In this document: positions 55,119-64,000 of the stretch, one piece after another
Numbering within the stretch: position 1 is the first letter of the stretch
Layout of the letters: every line of letters starts with the position of its first letter
NCBI GenBank assembly: GCA_030268105.1
Contig: BSDZ01000016.1
Coordinates: 2,611,501-2,675,500 of the forward strand
Source: Volvox africanus
Lineage: Eukaryota > Chlorophyta > Chlorophyceae > Chlamydomonadales > Volvocaceae
Direction: 5' to 3'
DNA length: 64,000 nucleotides
The notes under the pieces: generated by a model
Told to the model about the DNA's origin: nothing
Seen by the model: only the letters and a program-made list of their open reading frames with translations
Database searches by the model: none
Translations under genes and position numbers: made by a program

Positions 55119-58100
55119 TCCAGAGGCAACAAGAGAAGTCAGCGGCAGGGAGCTATCTCAGGGCATCCACTGCGCATAGCCACGCACAATATGCGAGGGC
55201 TTCTGGCCTCTCATGGCAGTCGACTTCAGGCAGCGGTACGTCAATGGGCTGAGCAGCGGCTGGATGTTGTATGTCTGCAGGAAACCCACCACACTACCCT
55301 CCAGCACCAATGCCTGTTTGAACGGGATCTTCGTTATGCCACCAAACAGATCCACACACAAAACTGGAAGATAGCAGCCTACTCTTGGTCTAACTCGACG
55401 CACACAGCAGGAGTGCTCATCCTCATCAGACAGGGGCTAGCTTCAGCTCTGGCACCTAAACTGGCAACACCCCAGCATACATGTACGAGAGGCCGTTTCA
55501 CCGACTGTATCCTCCACTGGGGGGGACACCGCCTGCACATCTGCAATATCTACCTCCCACCTGGCACTACCTCGATGGCTGCGGAAACCCGGCGACAACT
55601 CTTCGAGAACGCCCTGGCTGCCACCACAACGCAAGCCATGGAGGACAATAGGGACACCACCCTTATCTGGGCAGGAGACTTCAACTTTGTGGAAAACCCA
55701 GAGTGGGACTCGTCCGCAGGAAGAGATGGGCGTCAAGCAGATAGGCCTATCACTGAGATGCGGCAGCGGGCAGGCCCACAGATGGTAGATACCCACCGAT
55801 ACCTCCACCCAAGGCGCCGTGACTTCACTCACCTGTACCATGCACCCACCCCAGGCGGTTCACGCCTAGATCGCATCTACATCAATGAAGCCATGCTGCC
55901 ATATATTTGCCACACGGCCATCTCCTTCCACACAGCCTCAGACCACCGTCTTGCCACACTTCATCTCCTACCTTGCAAAAATGAGGCCAAGGGCCCAGGC
56001 ATCAAGCGTATACGCATGGCCTTCACTGACCATGAGGATTTGGCTACAAGCATGGCGGAGTGGATCCGGAACCAATGCCAAGAGGCACCCTCAGTCGAAG
56101 AGAATCCGGGCAACCTTATTGCTTGGTGGCCTGGTTTTAAACGCCGACTAACCTTCCTAGCACACCAACTCAACAAGGTAGCGCAACAGCGCAGACAGCA
56201 GCCAGGTGCTCATACCCAGGAGGCCTACCTTGGGGTCCAACAGGCCCAACAAGCCCTCGATACTATGCCGCACTCACCACACCTACTACAGCAGCTCATA
56301 GATGCCCAAGCAAGACTGGCTAGGGTGCATATTGAGGACAACGCCAGGGTGGCAAAAAAGACCCGGGTCCACTGGTTACACGCAGGAGAGCGTCCTGGCC
56401 CAGCTCTGACAACCTTCCTGCAAACCCAAATCCAGGACCAGCAAACAGCCCCAGTGGCACTCCAGGCACACTCAGGCCGACTGGTCACTAATCCAGCACA
56501 GCTACCACAGGTCGTAGCGGACTTTTGGGCAGGGGTATGCAGAGCCCCAGACTTCACCACTCCTGAAGATCGCCAGTCAGTGCTAACCCAGTTAGCAGCA
56601 GCCAACATCCGACTCCCTGAGGAAGCTGACGAAGTGGCTGGGTCCCCGACCATTGCTGTGACTGAGCTGGGTTTCGCACTGAAGAAGAGCCAGCCAGGCA
56701 AAGCACCCGGATGGGATGGCATCCCAACGGATCTGTACCGCAAGTTCTGGCCAGAGATTGGCCATACCATGGCAGCCCTCTTCACGGCTATCGGCAAAAC
56801 AGGGCAGGTGCCAACAGGCTTTCTGGATGGTATCATTAAGGTGCTTTACAAGAAGGGAGACCCCAAACAGCCGGGTAACTACCGCCCTATCACACTGCTT
56901 TGCTCGGACTACCGCTTGCTGGCCAAGGTGCTGGCAAATCGCCTAGGGCCAGCCCTGGGACGAATCATTAGCCCTGAGCAGTCAGCTTTTCTGCCCAAGA
57001 GGCTCATTGGGGCCAGTGTTCTCTTTCTACGCCATCTGCCTCATCTCTTACGGAAATTGAACCGCCAAGGTCTGCTGGCCTTCCTGGACTTCGCAAAAGC
57101 TTATGACACAGTGGACCGCAACTTCCTGATGGGGGCGATGGAGGCGATGGGAGCAGGCCCACAGCTTTGCAGTTGGACCCGGATATTGCTTAGCAACACG
57201 CGGGCAAGAGCCATGGTGAACGGTTTCAAATCCAGGCTTGTTAAAATGGAAGCAGGGGTAAGACAGGGTTGCCCTCTAGCACCCCTGCTGTATCTCTTTG
57301 TTGCCCAGGCCTTGTTCAGCTGGCTAAAGAGCCAAGAGATAGGCCTCCGCCTATTGCCTTCAGATGAAGACAGGGTCACAGCCTGTCAGTTTGCTGATGA
57401 TGCAGAAGTGGCCCTTGAAGGAGAGGAATCCGTGCCAGCCTTCCTTGAAGCCATGGATACTTTTGCCCGGGCATCAGGTCAACGCCTGAACCTGGATAAG
57501 ATGGAAATCCTACCCATAGGGGCTGTGGACGACCACCATCAGGGAAGCACAATAAATGGCCTGAAGGTGGTCACCACTGCGACAGCCCTTAACTTGCCAA
57601 TGGACAACCAACTGCAGCCGCCCCAACCAGACTGGCCGGAGATGCTAGCCCTGGCCTACACGAGGATGCAACGCCTAGCCCACTATCCGCTCTCTGCCTT
57701 TGGTCGGGCTGCAGCAGTCTCCAACTATTGCCTGCAAACAGTCACTTGGCATATGGAGCATGGTGGACCACCTCCAGATACCACTCTGACCTACATTGAA
57801 CGCTTAGCTGCTCGCCTTGTAGATCGGAAACAGGGCCCAGAAGACCAGGGCCAGCGCTTCACTGGAGTACCTAGCAGACTCTTGGTGGGACACCCATCAA
57901 CTGGTGGTTTTGGCCTACTGCCCCTCAGGCAACACATTCGGGCAAGACAAGCCATGTGGGCAGTGCGATTCATCCGAGGGGCCCTGATGGCCAGGAGAGA
58001 GAGAGAGAGGGTAATGCTTCTGGACACGGCGATGAATACGGTTGCTGAAGAAGAGGAAGAGCCAGTTACTAGTGGTAATGTTCGAAGCCTCCACCCCTGG

Positions 58101-59765
58101 ATCCGGACCCTGGCCACCTACCTGGAGATCACCCATCCGGCCTTTAAACCTTGGGCCCTTACCACTGCCCAGGCAACTGGGCCCTGGCTGGGTGGAGAGA
58201 CCTTGCCTGAGGAGATCAGCCGAATTGTAGGGGCTTTAGGGCACCTCCCACCACTAGAAGATGTCAGCAACCCACCTTTAGCCCCTGGAGACTGGTGCTG
58301 GGCGGCTGCTCTCTGGGGAAATCCTTTGCTGCCCAACAATTCGGACAATGGGGGAAGCATCAATGGTAACAACCACCGCCCAGGCCTGGAAACCCGTCAC
58401 CCACTGATGGCTTCATGCAGAAAACTGCTCACAGTTGGGGACCTGGTAAGGGTGTACGACATGCTGGAGCATGACCAAATACCCCTCCCTCAGTACATGA
58501 CCTGGCTAGACTGGACCCAACAGTTTCTAGACCCCTCAGCTAGCCCCACCCAACTGCGAGACAAGGAGTCTACCCGTATGGCTCTCTCGGCTCTATGCAA
58601 CGATATCAGCCCGGCATGGATAGCAGCAGCACGGAAGGTAGTCAACCGCTTACAACCCCAACAGCCGGACAGGGTGGAGGACAGAATGCAGCAGCAGATG
58701 CCAGCACCACCAGACCGCACCACAGTCATGGCCATGATCGTCAGGCGTTTGGGCTGGAGATTGCCAGGGGACTCGGGTATAGTGCCTCTCTACAACCTCA
58801 CGGTAAGCCAAGCTACTCAGCTGCAAGGGGTTTCAACAGCGGAGGAGCGATTGGAGCTCTTGTCAGCTTTTGTGCAGGAGGCGCAAGGGATGCCAACAGA
58901 CGGTCCAGCTCCTCCCTGTCCTGTCACTAACCTCCAGCGCTTTCAGGCAACCCTAGACAGGCTGTGGACAGCAGTTCGGTGGGAAAATAAAAACAAAGAG
59001 ACGCTGTGGCGTTTGGTGGTCGATGGGATACCCATACCTGGCAACACACATCTTTCCAGGGTGCCCATCAAACCATGTGGGTGTGGCAGCTATGGAGCTG
59101 ATACTGATCAACCTTGCTCCCCACGCCTGCACCACTTCTGGGAGTGCCCTATAGCCAAGGCGGTGCGAGAACAGATTGACAGGCATCTGCCATTGCCGAC
59201 ATCAGCCACCATTGAAGGGGGCTTGACCAGGCAACAGCTATGGCTTGTCCAAGCACCTCCCGGTTGCGAGCAGGCCCCATGGGACGTGATAGCTTTGGCA
59301 GCCTTATCTTCTATGGAATATGGCAGGCACTGTCTCCGGGCGGCAACAAGAGAACACAGGCCACAGTGGCCTTCTACCCACAGACGGCGGCAGCAACAAC
59401 AGACCCACACAGCAGAGCAGGGACCCCGTCAACGGGCTATTACTGACTTCTTCAACCGTTCAGGGGGGTTCCCTCAAGAGGAAGAGGAAGATGCCAACAC
59501 CCATCCAATCATCTCTACGACACAGCCAGCAATGGACACTCCAACACAAACAGCAACCTCACCCCTGGACCGTGCACAGGCCCGTACAGTTGCCGACTTT
59601 TGGGCACGCTTGCATTCTTTTGCAGCGTTGGGAATACCTCACTATGGCTGGGATCAAGTGGGACCACAACATCCCATCCTAGCCATAGTTGGCACGCAAA
59701 TGCGGTGTGCAGATCCGGTTGACATCACCAACCATGGAGCAGCAAGAACAGAGCAGGGGCTTTAG
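55116..59765 (+). CDS. LINE ORF2: APE endonuclease and reverse transcriptase
   Basis: 1,549 residues. Residues about 15-285 form an exonuclease-endonuclease-phosphatase domain: ATHNMRGLL, VCLQETHH, WAGDFNFVENPEWD, LDRIYI and SDHRLATLHL carry the usual Asn, Glu, Asp/Asn and Asp-His residues. Residues about 520-800 form the reverse transcriptase: GKAPGWDGIPTDLYRKFW, YRPITLLCSDYRLLAK, FLDFAKAYDTVDR, GVRQGCPLAPLLY and the catalytic FADD at about 759-762. A long C-terminal region follows, with a Cys/His cluster near residue 1321 (CGCGSYGADTDQPC, then HHFWECP). The protein nicks the target, then copies the RNA from the nick. All catalytic residues I can place are present. No RNase H was seen. The same protein is encoded by the truncated copy at 60694. 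Confidence 0.9.
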   Translation: MSRGNKRSQRQGAISGHPLRIATHNMRGLLASHGSRLQAAVRQWAEQRLDVVCLQETHHTTLQHQCLFERDLRYATKQIHTQNWKIAAYSWSNSTHTAGVLILIRQGLASALAPKLATPQHTCTRGRFTDCILHWGGHRLHICNIYLPPGTTSMAAETRRQLFENALAATTTQAMEDNRDTTLIWAGDFNFVENPEWDSSAGRDGRQADRPITEMRQRAGPQMVDTHRYLHPRRRDFTHLYHAPTPGGSRLDRIYINEAMLPYICHTAISFHTASDHRLATLHLLPCKNEAKGPGIKRIRMAFTDHEDLATSMAEWIRNQCQEAPSVEENPGNLIAWWPGFKRRLTFLAHQLNKVAQQRRQQPGAHTQEAYLGVQQAQQALDTMPHSPHLLQQLIDAQARLARVHIEDNARVAKKTRVHWLHAGERPGPALTTFLQTQIQDQQTAPVALQAHSGRLVTNPAQLPQVVADFWAGVCRAPDFTTPEDRQSVLTQLAAANIRLPEEADEVAGSPTIAVTELGFALKKSQPGKAPGWDGIPTDLYRKFWPEIGHTMAALFTAIGKTGQVPTGFLDGIIKVLYKKGDPKQPGNYRPITLLCSDYRLLAKVLANRLGPALGRIISPEQSAFLPKRLIGASVLFLRHLPHLLRKLNRQGLLAFLDFAKAYDTVDRNFLMGAMEAMGAGPQLCSWTRILLSNTRARAMVNGFKSRLVKMEAGVRQGCPLAPLLYLFVAQALFSWLKSQEIGLRLLPSDEDRVTACQFADDAEVALEGEESVPAFLEAMDTFARASGQRLNLDKMEILPIGAVDDHHQGSTINGLKVVTTATALNLPMDNQLQPPQPDWPEMLALAYTRMQRLAHYPLSAFGRAAAVSNYCLQTVTWHMEHGGPPPDTTLTYIERLAARLVDRKQGPEDQGQRFTGVPSRLLVGHPSTGGFGLLPLRQHIRARQAMWAVRFIRGALMARRERERVMLLDTAMNTVAEEEEEPVTSGNVRSLHPWIRTLATYLEITHPAFKPWALTTAQATGPWLGGETLPEEISRIVGALGHLPPLEDVSNPPLAPGDWCWAAALWGNPLLPNNSDNGGSINGNNHRPGLETRHPLMASCRKLLTVGDLVRVYDMLEHDQIPLPQYMTWLDWTQQFLDPSASPTQLRDKESTRMALSALCNDISPAWIAAARKVVNRLQPQQPDRVEDRMQQQMPAPPDRTTVMAMIVRRLGWRLPGDSGIVPLYNLTVSQATQLQGVSTAEERLELLSAFVQEAQGMPTDGPAPPCPVTNLQRFQATLDRLWTAVRWENKNKETLWRLVVDGIPIPGNTHLSRVPIKPCGCGSYGADTDQPCSPRLHHFWECPIAKAVREQIDRHLPLPTSATIEGGLTRQQLWLVQAPPGCEQAPWDVIALAALSSMEYGRHCLRAATREHRPQWPSTHRRRQQQQTHTAEQGPRQRAITDFFNRSGGFPQEEEEDANTHPIISTTQPAMDTPTQTATSPLDRAQARTVADFWARLHSFAALGIPHYGWDQVGPQHPILAIVGTQMRCADPVDITNHGAARTEQGL

Positions 59766-60428
59766 GGCAGGAGTTTTGAGGAGGAGGTTCTGTGGGAGGA
59801 AAGGGGGAGAGTGAGGGAGGTAGAGACAAGGAGAGGACGGTCTAGATCTTGAGGAGGGGAAGGGAGAGGGTGGAGGGTTTCGTGGCTAGAGGTTCCTGTG
59901 TCCAGGCTTCGGGTCCTTAGGGTTTTAGGGGGGTTCAGCGAGAGAGGTCTTTCCTTGTTGTGCAGTTCAGGTGTCTGCGGGGCCAGCTTTGGGTGGGGCC
60001 GGAAGGCTTTCTAGGGGGGCGCCAGTTCGGCTTGTCATCCCCCCCTCCGCCTCTTGTTGGGTTCTTCTGGCTTGGCTGTGGAAGGGTGTGCTTTCCTGCT
60101 GGTGCTTCTCCTCTGAGGGGAACTGTGTGTGTCTGCCAGGCTCCTGTCTAGTCAGTGTCGGGTTAGAGGAGAGGTTTCCCCGTCCTTTGAGCAGCTAGGT
60201 GTCCCCCGTTTTCTGTTGGGCCTTCCTGTGGTTTCTTGGTAGCCCTGAGTGCTCTGTGAGTGGCCAGGCGAGAGCCTATGAGGGCTCGCTGGCCCTAGTG
60301 AGAGGGGGAGCACGTGGCAGGACAGACAGACAAAGCCACGTGTTCCTCCCCTGCGCTGTGGCTCGGTCCGGTCAGGATCCCCGGTGCTCGTCTTTGAAGG
60401 GCGAGTCGCCCACAGTGTAACACCCAAA
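59766..60428 (+). other. 3' UTR of the full LINE
   Basis: G/T-rich and non-coding. The last 130 bases (GAGGGGGAGCACGTGGCAGG to CACAGTGTAACACCCAAA) are shared with copy 1 and, in part, with the fragment at 60469-60558. They probably hold the signal that the reverse transcriptase recognises. Confidence 0.8.
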
Positions 60429-60468
60429 TACATACATACATACATACATACATACATACATACATACA
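60429..60468. repeat. (TACA)n tract after the full LINE
   Basis: About 40 bp of perfect TACA units. Confidence 0.95.
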
Positions 60469-60558
60469 CGTGTTCCTCCCCTGCGCTGTGGCTCGGTCCG
60501 GTCAGGACCCCCGGTGCTCGTCTTTGAAGGGCGAGTCGCCCACAGTGTAACACCCAAA
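60467..60558 (+). mobile_element. Isolated LINE 3' end, about 90 bp
   Basis: A copy of only the last ~90 bases of the element (CACGTGTTCCTCCCC to ACACCCAAA), flanked by (TACA)n on both sides. It is either an extremely 5'-truncated insertion or an internal duplication of the 3' end with its tract. Confidence 0.9.
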
Positions 60559-60693
60559 TACATACATACATACATACATACATACATACATACATACATA
60601 CATACATACATACATACATACATACATACATACATACATACATACATACATACATACATACATACATACATACATACATACATACATACATAC
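60559..60693. repeat. (TACA)n tract, about 135 bp
   Basis: The longest of the three (TACA)n tracts, near-perfect, ending CATAC directly before the next LINE copy. Confidence 0.95.
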
Positions 60694-63600
60694 GGTTTTA
60701 AACGCCGACTAACCTTCCTAGCACACCAACTCAACAAGGTAGCGCAACAGCGCAGACAGCAGCCAGGTGCTCATACCCAGGAGGCCTACCTTGGGGTCCA
60801 ACAGGCCCAACAAGCCCTCGATACTATGCCGCACTCACCACACCTACTACAGCAGCTCATAGATGCCCAAGCAAGACTGGCTAGGGTGCATATTGAGGAC
60901 AACGCCAGGGTGGCAAAAAAGACCCGGGTCCACTGGTTACACGCAGGAGAGCGTCCTGGCCCAGCTCTGACAACCTTCCTGCAAACCCAAATCCAGGACC
61001 AGCAAACAGCCCCAGTGGCACTCCAGGCACACTCAGGCCGACTGGTCACTAATCCAGCACAGCTACCACAGGTCGTAGCGGACTTTTGGGCAGGGGTATG
61101 CAGAGCCCCAGACTTCACCACTCCTGAAGATCGCCAGTCAGTGCTAACCCAGTTAGCAGCAGCCAACATCCGACTCCCTGAGGAAGCTGACGAAGTGGCT
61201 GGGTCCCCGACCATTGCTGTGACTGAGCTGGGTTTCGCACTGAAGAAGAGCCAGCCAGGCAAAGCACCCGGATGGGATGGCATCCCAACGGATCTGTACC
61301 GCAAGTTCTGGCCAGAGATTGGCCATACCATGGCAGCCCTCTTCACGGCTATCGGCAAAACAGGGCAGGTGCCAACAGGCTTTCTGGATGGTATCATTAA
61401 GGTGCTTTACAAGAAGGGAGACCCCAAACAGCCTGGTAACTACCGCCCTATCACACTGCTTTGCTCGGACTACCGCTTGCTGGCCAAGGTGCTGGCAAAT
61501 CGCCTAGGGCCAGCCCTGGGACGAATCATTAGCCCTGAGCAGTCAGCTTTTCTGCCCAAGAGGCTCATCGGGGCCAGTGTTCTCTTTCTACGCCATCTGC
61601 CTCATCTCTTACGGAAATTGAACCGCCAAGGTCTGCTGGCCTTCCTGGACTTCGCAAAAGCTTATGACACAGTGGACCGCAACTTCCTGATGGGGGCGAT
61701 GGAGGCGATGGGAGCAGGCCCACAGCTTTGCAGTTGGACCCGGATATTGCTTAGCAACACGCGGGCAAGAGCCATGGTGAACGGTTTCAAATCCAGGCTT
61801 GTTAAAATGGAAGCAGGGGTAAGACAGGGTTGCCCTCTAGCACCCCTGCTGTATCTCTTTGTTGCCCAGGCCTTGTTCAGCTGGCTAAAGAGCCAAGAGA
61901 TAGGCCTCCGCCTATTGCCTTCAGATGAAGACAGGGTCACAGCCTGTCAGTTTGCTGATGATGCAGAAGTGGCCCTTGAAGGAGAGGAATCCGTGCCAGC
62001 CTTCCTTGAAGCCATGGATACTTTTGCCCGGGCATCAGGTCAACGCCTGAACCTGGATAAGATGGAAATCCTACCCATAGGGGCTGTGGACGACCACCAT
62101 CAGGGAAGCACAATAAAAGGCCTGAAGGTGGTCACCACTGCGACAGCCCTTAACTTGCCAATGGACAACCAACTGCAGCCGCCCCAACCAGACTGGCCGG
62201 AGATGCTAGCCCTGGCCTACACGAGGATGCAACGCCTAGCCCACTATCCGCTCTCTGCCTTTGGTCGGGCTGCAGCAGTCTCCAACTATTGCCTGCAAAC
62301 AGTCACTTGGCATATGGAGCATGGTGGACCACCTCCAGATACCACTCTGACCTACATTGAACGCTTAGCTGCTCGCCTTGTAGATCGGAAACAGGGCCCA
62401 GAAGACCAGGGCCAGCGCTTCACTGGAGTACCTAGCAGACTCTTGGTGGGACACCCATCAACTGGTGGTTTTGGCCTACTGCCCCTCAGGCAACACATTC
62501 GGGCAAGACAAGCCATGTGGGCAGTGCGATTCATCCGAGGGGCCCTGATGGCCAGGAGAGAGAGAGAGAGGGTAATGCTTCTGGACACGGCGATGAATAC
62601 GGTTGCTGAAGAAGAGGAAGAGCCAGTTACTAGTGGTAATGTTCGAAGCCTCCACCCCTGGATCCGGACCCTGGCCACCTACCTGGAGATCACCCATCCG
62701 GCCTTTAAACCTTGGGCCCTTACCACTGCCCAGGCAACTGGGCCCTGGCTGGGTGGAGAGACCTTGCCTGAGGAGATCAGCCGAATTGTAGGGGCTTTAG
62801 GGCACCTCCCACCACTAGAAGATGTCAGCAACCCACCTTTAGCCCCTGGAGACTGGTGCTGGGCGGCTGCTCTCTGGGGAAATCCTTTGCTGCCCAACAA
62901 TTCGGACAATGGGGGAAGCATCAAGGATAACAACCACCGCCCAGGCCTGGAAACCCGTCACCCACTGATGGCTTCATGCAGAAAACTGCTCACAGTTGGG
63001 GACCTGGTAAGGGTGTACGACATGCTGGAGCATGACCAAATACCCCTCCCTCAGTACATGACCTGGCTAGACTGGACCCAACAGTTTCTAGACCCCTCAG
63101 CTAGCCCCACCCAACTGCGAGACAAGGAGTCTACCCGTATGGCTCTCTCGGCTCTATGCAACGATATCAGCCCGGCATGGATAGCAGCAGCACGGAAGGT
63201 AGTCAACCGCTTACAACCCCAACAGCCGGACAGGGTGGAGGACAGAATGCAGCAGCAGATGCCAGCACCACCAGACCGCACCACAGTCATGGCCATGATC
63301 GTCAGGCGTTTGGGCTGGAGATTGCCAGGGGACTCGGGTATAGTGCCTCTCTACAACCTCACGGTAAGCCAAGCTACTCAGCTGCAAGGGGTTTCAACAG
63401 CGGAGGAGCGATTGGAGCTGATGACAGCTTTTGTGCAGGAGGCGCAAGGGATGCCAACAGACGGTCCAGCTCCTCCCTGTCCTGTCACTAACCTCCAGCG
63501 CTTTCAGGCAACCCTAGACAGGCTGTGGACAGCAGTTCGGTGGGAAAATAAAAACAAAGAGACGCTGTGGCGTTTGGTGGTCGATGGGATACCCATACCT

Positions 63601-64000
63601 GGCAACACACCTCTTTCCAGGGTGCCCATCAAACCATGTTGGTGTGGCAGCTATGGAGCTGATACTGATCAACCTTGCTCCCCACGCCTGCACCACTTCT
63701 GGGAGTGCCCTATAGCCAAGGCGGTGCGAGAACAGATTGACAGACATCTGCCATTGCCGACATCAGCCACCATTGAAGGGGGCTTGACCAGGCAACAGCT
63801 ATGGCTTGTCCAAGCACCTCCCGGTTGCGAGCAGGCCCCATGGGACGTGATAGCTTTGGCAGCCTTATCTTCTATGGAATATGGCAGGCACTGTCTCCGG
63901 GCGGCAACAAGAGAACACAGGCCACAGTGGCCTTCTACCCACAGACGGCGGCAGCAACAACAGACCCACACAGCAGAGCAGGGACCCCGTCAACGGGCTA
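60694..64000 (+). mobile_element. LINE copy 3: 5'-truncated, otherwise intact, runs off the window
   Basis: Starts at GGTTTTAAACGCC, equal to position 56133 (codon 340) of the full copy, and remains in one open frame to the window end (equal to about 59440). It contains the whole reverse transcriptase but no endonuclease domain. I count about a dozen base differences from the full copy over 3.3 kb, so both are young. One Cys-cluster neighbour differs (CWCG for CGCG). It lacks a start codon and ORF1, so it is not autonomous. Confidence 0.9.

Larger units (their letters stand above)
54018..60428 (+). mobile_element. Full-length L1-like non-LTR retrotransposon (LINE)
   Basis: About 6.4 kb: a short 5' UTR, ORF1 (54097-55116), ORF2 (55116-59765), a G-rich 3' UTR of about 660 bp, and a (TACA)n tract. 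Both ORFs are intact, so the copy could be autonomous. An APE-type endonuclease, a reverse transcriptase, and a C-terminal Cys/His cluster without RNase H place it with L1-like elements. The neighbouring copies end at the same 3' base, which fixes the 3' end. The 5' end is set by the end of the upstream (TACA)n tract. Volvocine algae are known to carry several L1-like families, including Zepp-like ones at centromeres; whether this is one of them is open. Confidence 0.85.

Noticed and set aside
56225..56836. 203-residue minus-strand frame, repeated at 60786-61397
   Set aside because: Antisense shadow of the LINE ORF2. It is duplicated only because the LINE is.
60152..60737. Minus-strand open frames of MYVC repeats
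   Set aside because: Direct translation of (TACA)n on the reverse strand.
1..64000. CRISPR arrays, bacterial operons, riboswitches and rRNA genes
   Set aside because: None seen. The window is eukaryotic nuclear DNA with spliced genes; the tandem repeats present are microsatellites and minisatellites without spacer structure.

Overview
This is nuclear DNA of a eukaryote, most likely a volvocine green alga (Volvox or a close relative). The genes are rich in introns with GT-AG sites (often GTGAGT or GTAAGT). There is a hydroxyproline-rich cell-wall-type protein, and two copies of a giant membrane protein with polymorphic-outer-membrane-protein (Pmp) repeats, a kind common in volvocine genomes. 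Long AT-rich intergenic stretches, many microsatellites and several retrotransposon families complete the picture. No gene is arranged like a bacterial one, so coding regions were rebuilt from exons whose splice phases agree.

Layout. At 1-2.3 kb, minus strand, lies a NAF1-like H/ACA snoRNP assembly factor whose 3' end runs off the window. At 6.7-7.7 kb, plus strand, is a Pro/Ser/Arg-rich HRGP-type reading frame. At 10.9-13.7 kb, plus strand, is a five-exon TOM2A-like tetraspanin of 281 residues ending in a CaaX box. At 17.3-32.4 kb, minus strand, is gene A: about 12 exons and about 3,240 residues, with a Pro-rich N-terminal part, two long Pmp beta-helix exons, a Cys-rich region and a multi-pass membrane module. 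At 34.4-35.2 kb is a decayed tyrosine-recombinase element. At 36.2-36.5 kb is a (TATAA)n block.

At 37.5-48.4 kb, minus strand, lies gene B, a paralogue of gene A that keeps only the Cys-rich and membrane part. Five of its exons have exactly the same length as in A. Its last intron has swollen to about 4.9 kb and holds an LTR retrotransposon (39045-42091, target duplication CACGC) that has lost its reverse transcriptase.

From 50.8 kb to the right edge the window is dominated by an L1-like, APE-endonuclease LINE family. It comprises a diverged 3' fragment, a 5'-truncated degenerate copy, one full-length copy with ORF1 and ORF2 overlapping as TAATG, an isolated 3' end of about 90 bp, and a nearly identical 5'-truncated copy. 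From the degenerate copy onward, all are head to tail and separated only by (TACA)n tracts. This array, which looks like repeated insertion into a tetranucleotide microsatellite, is the most unusual structure in the window. The contrast between genes A and B is the second.
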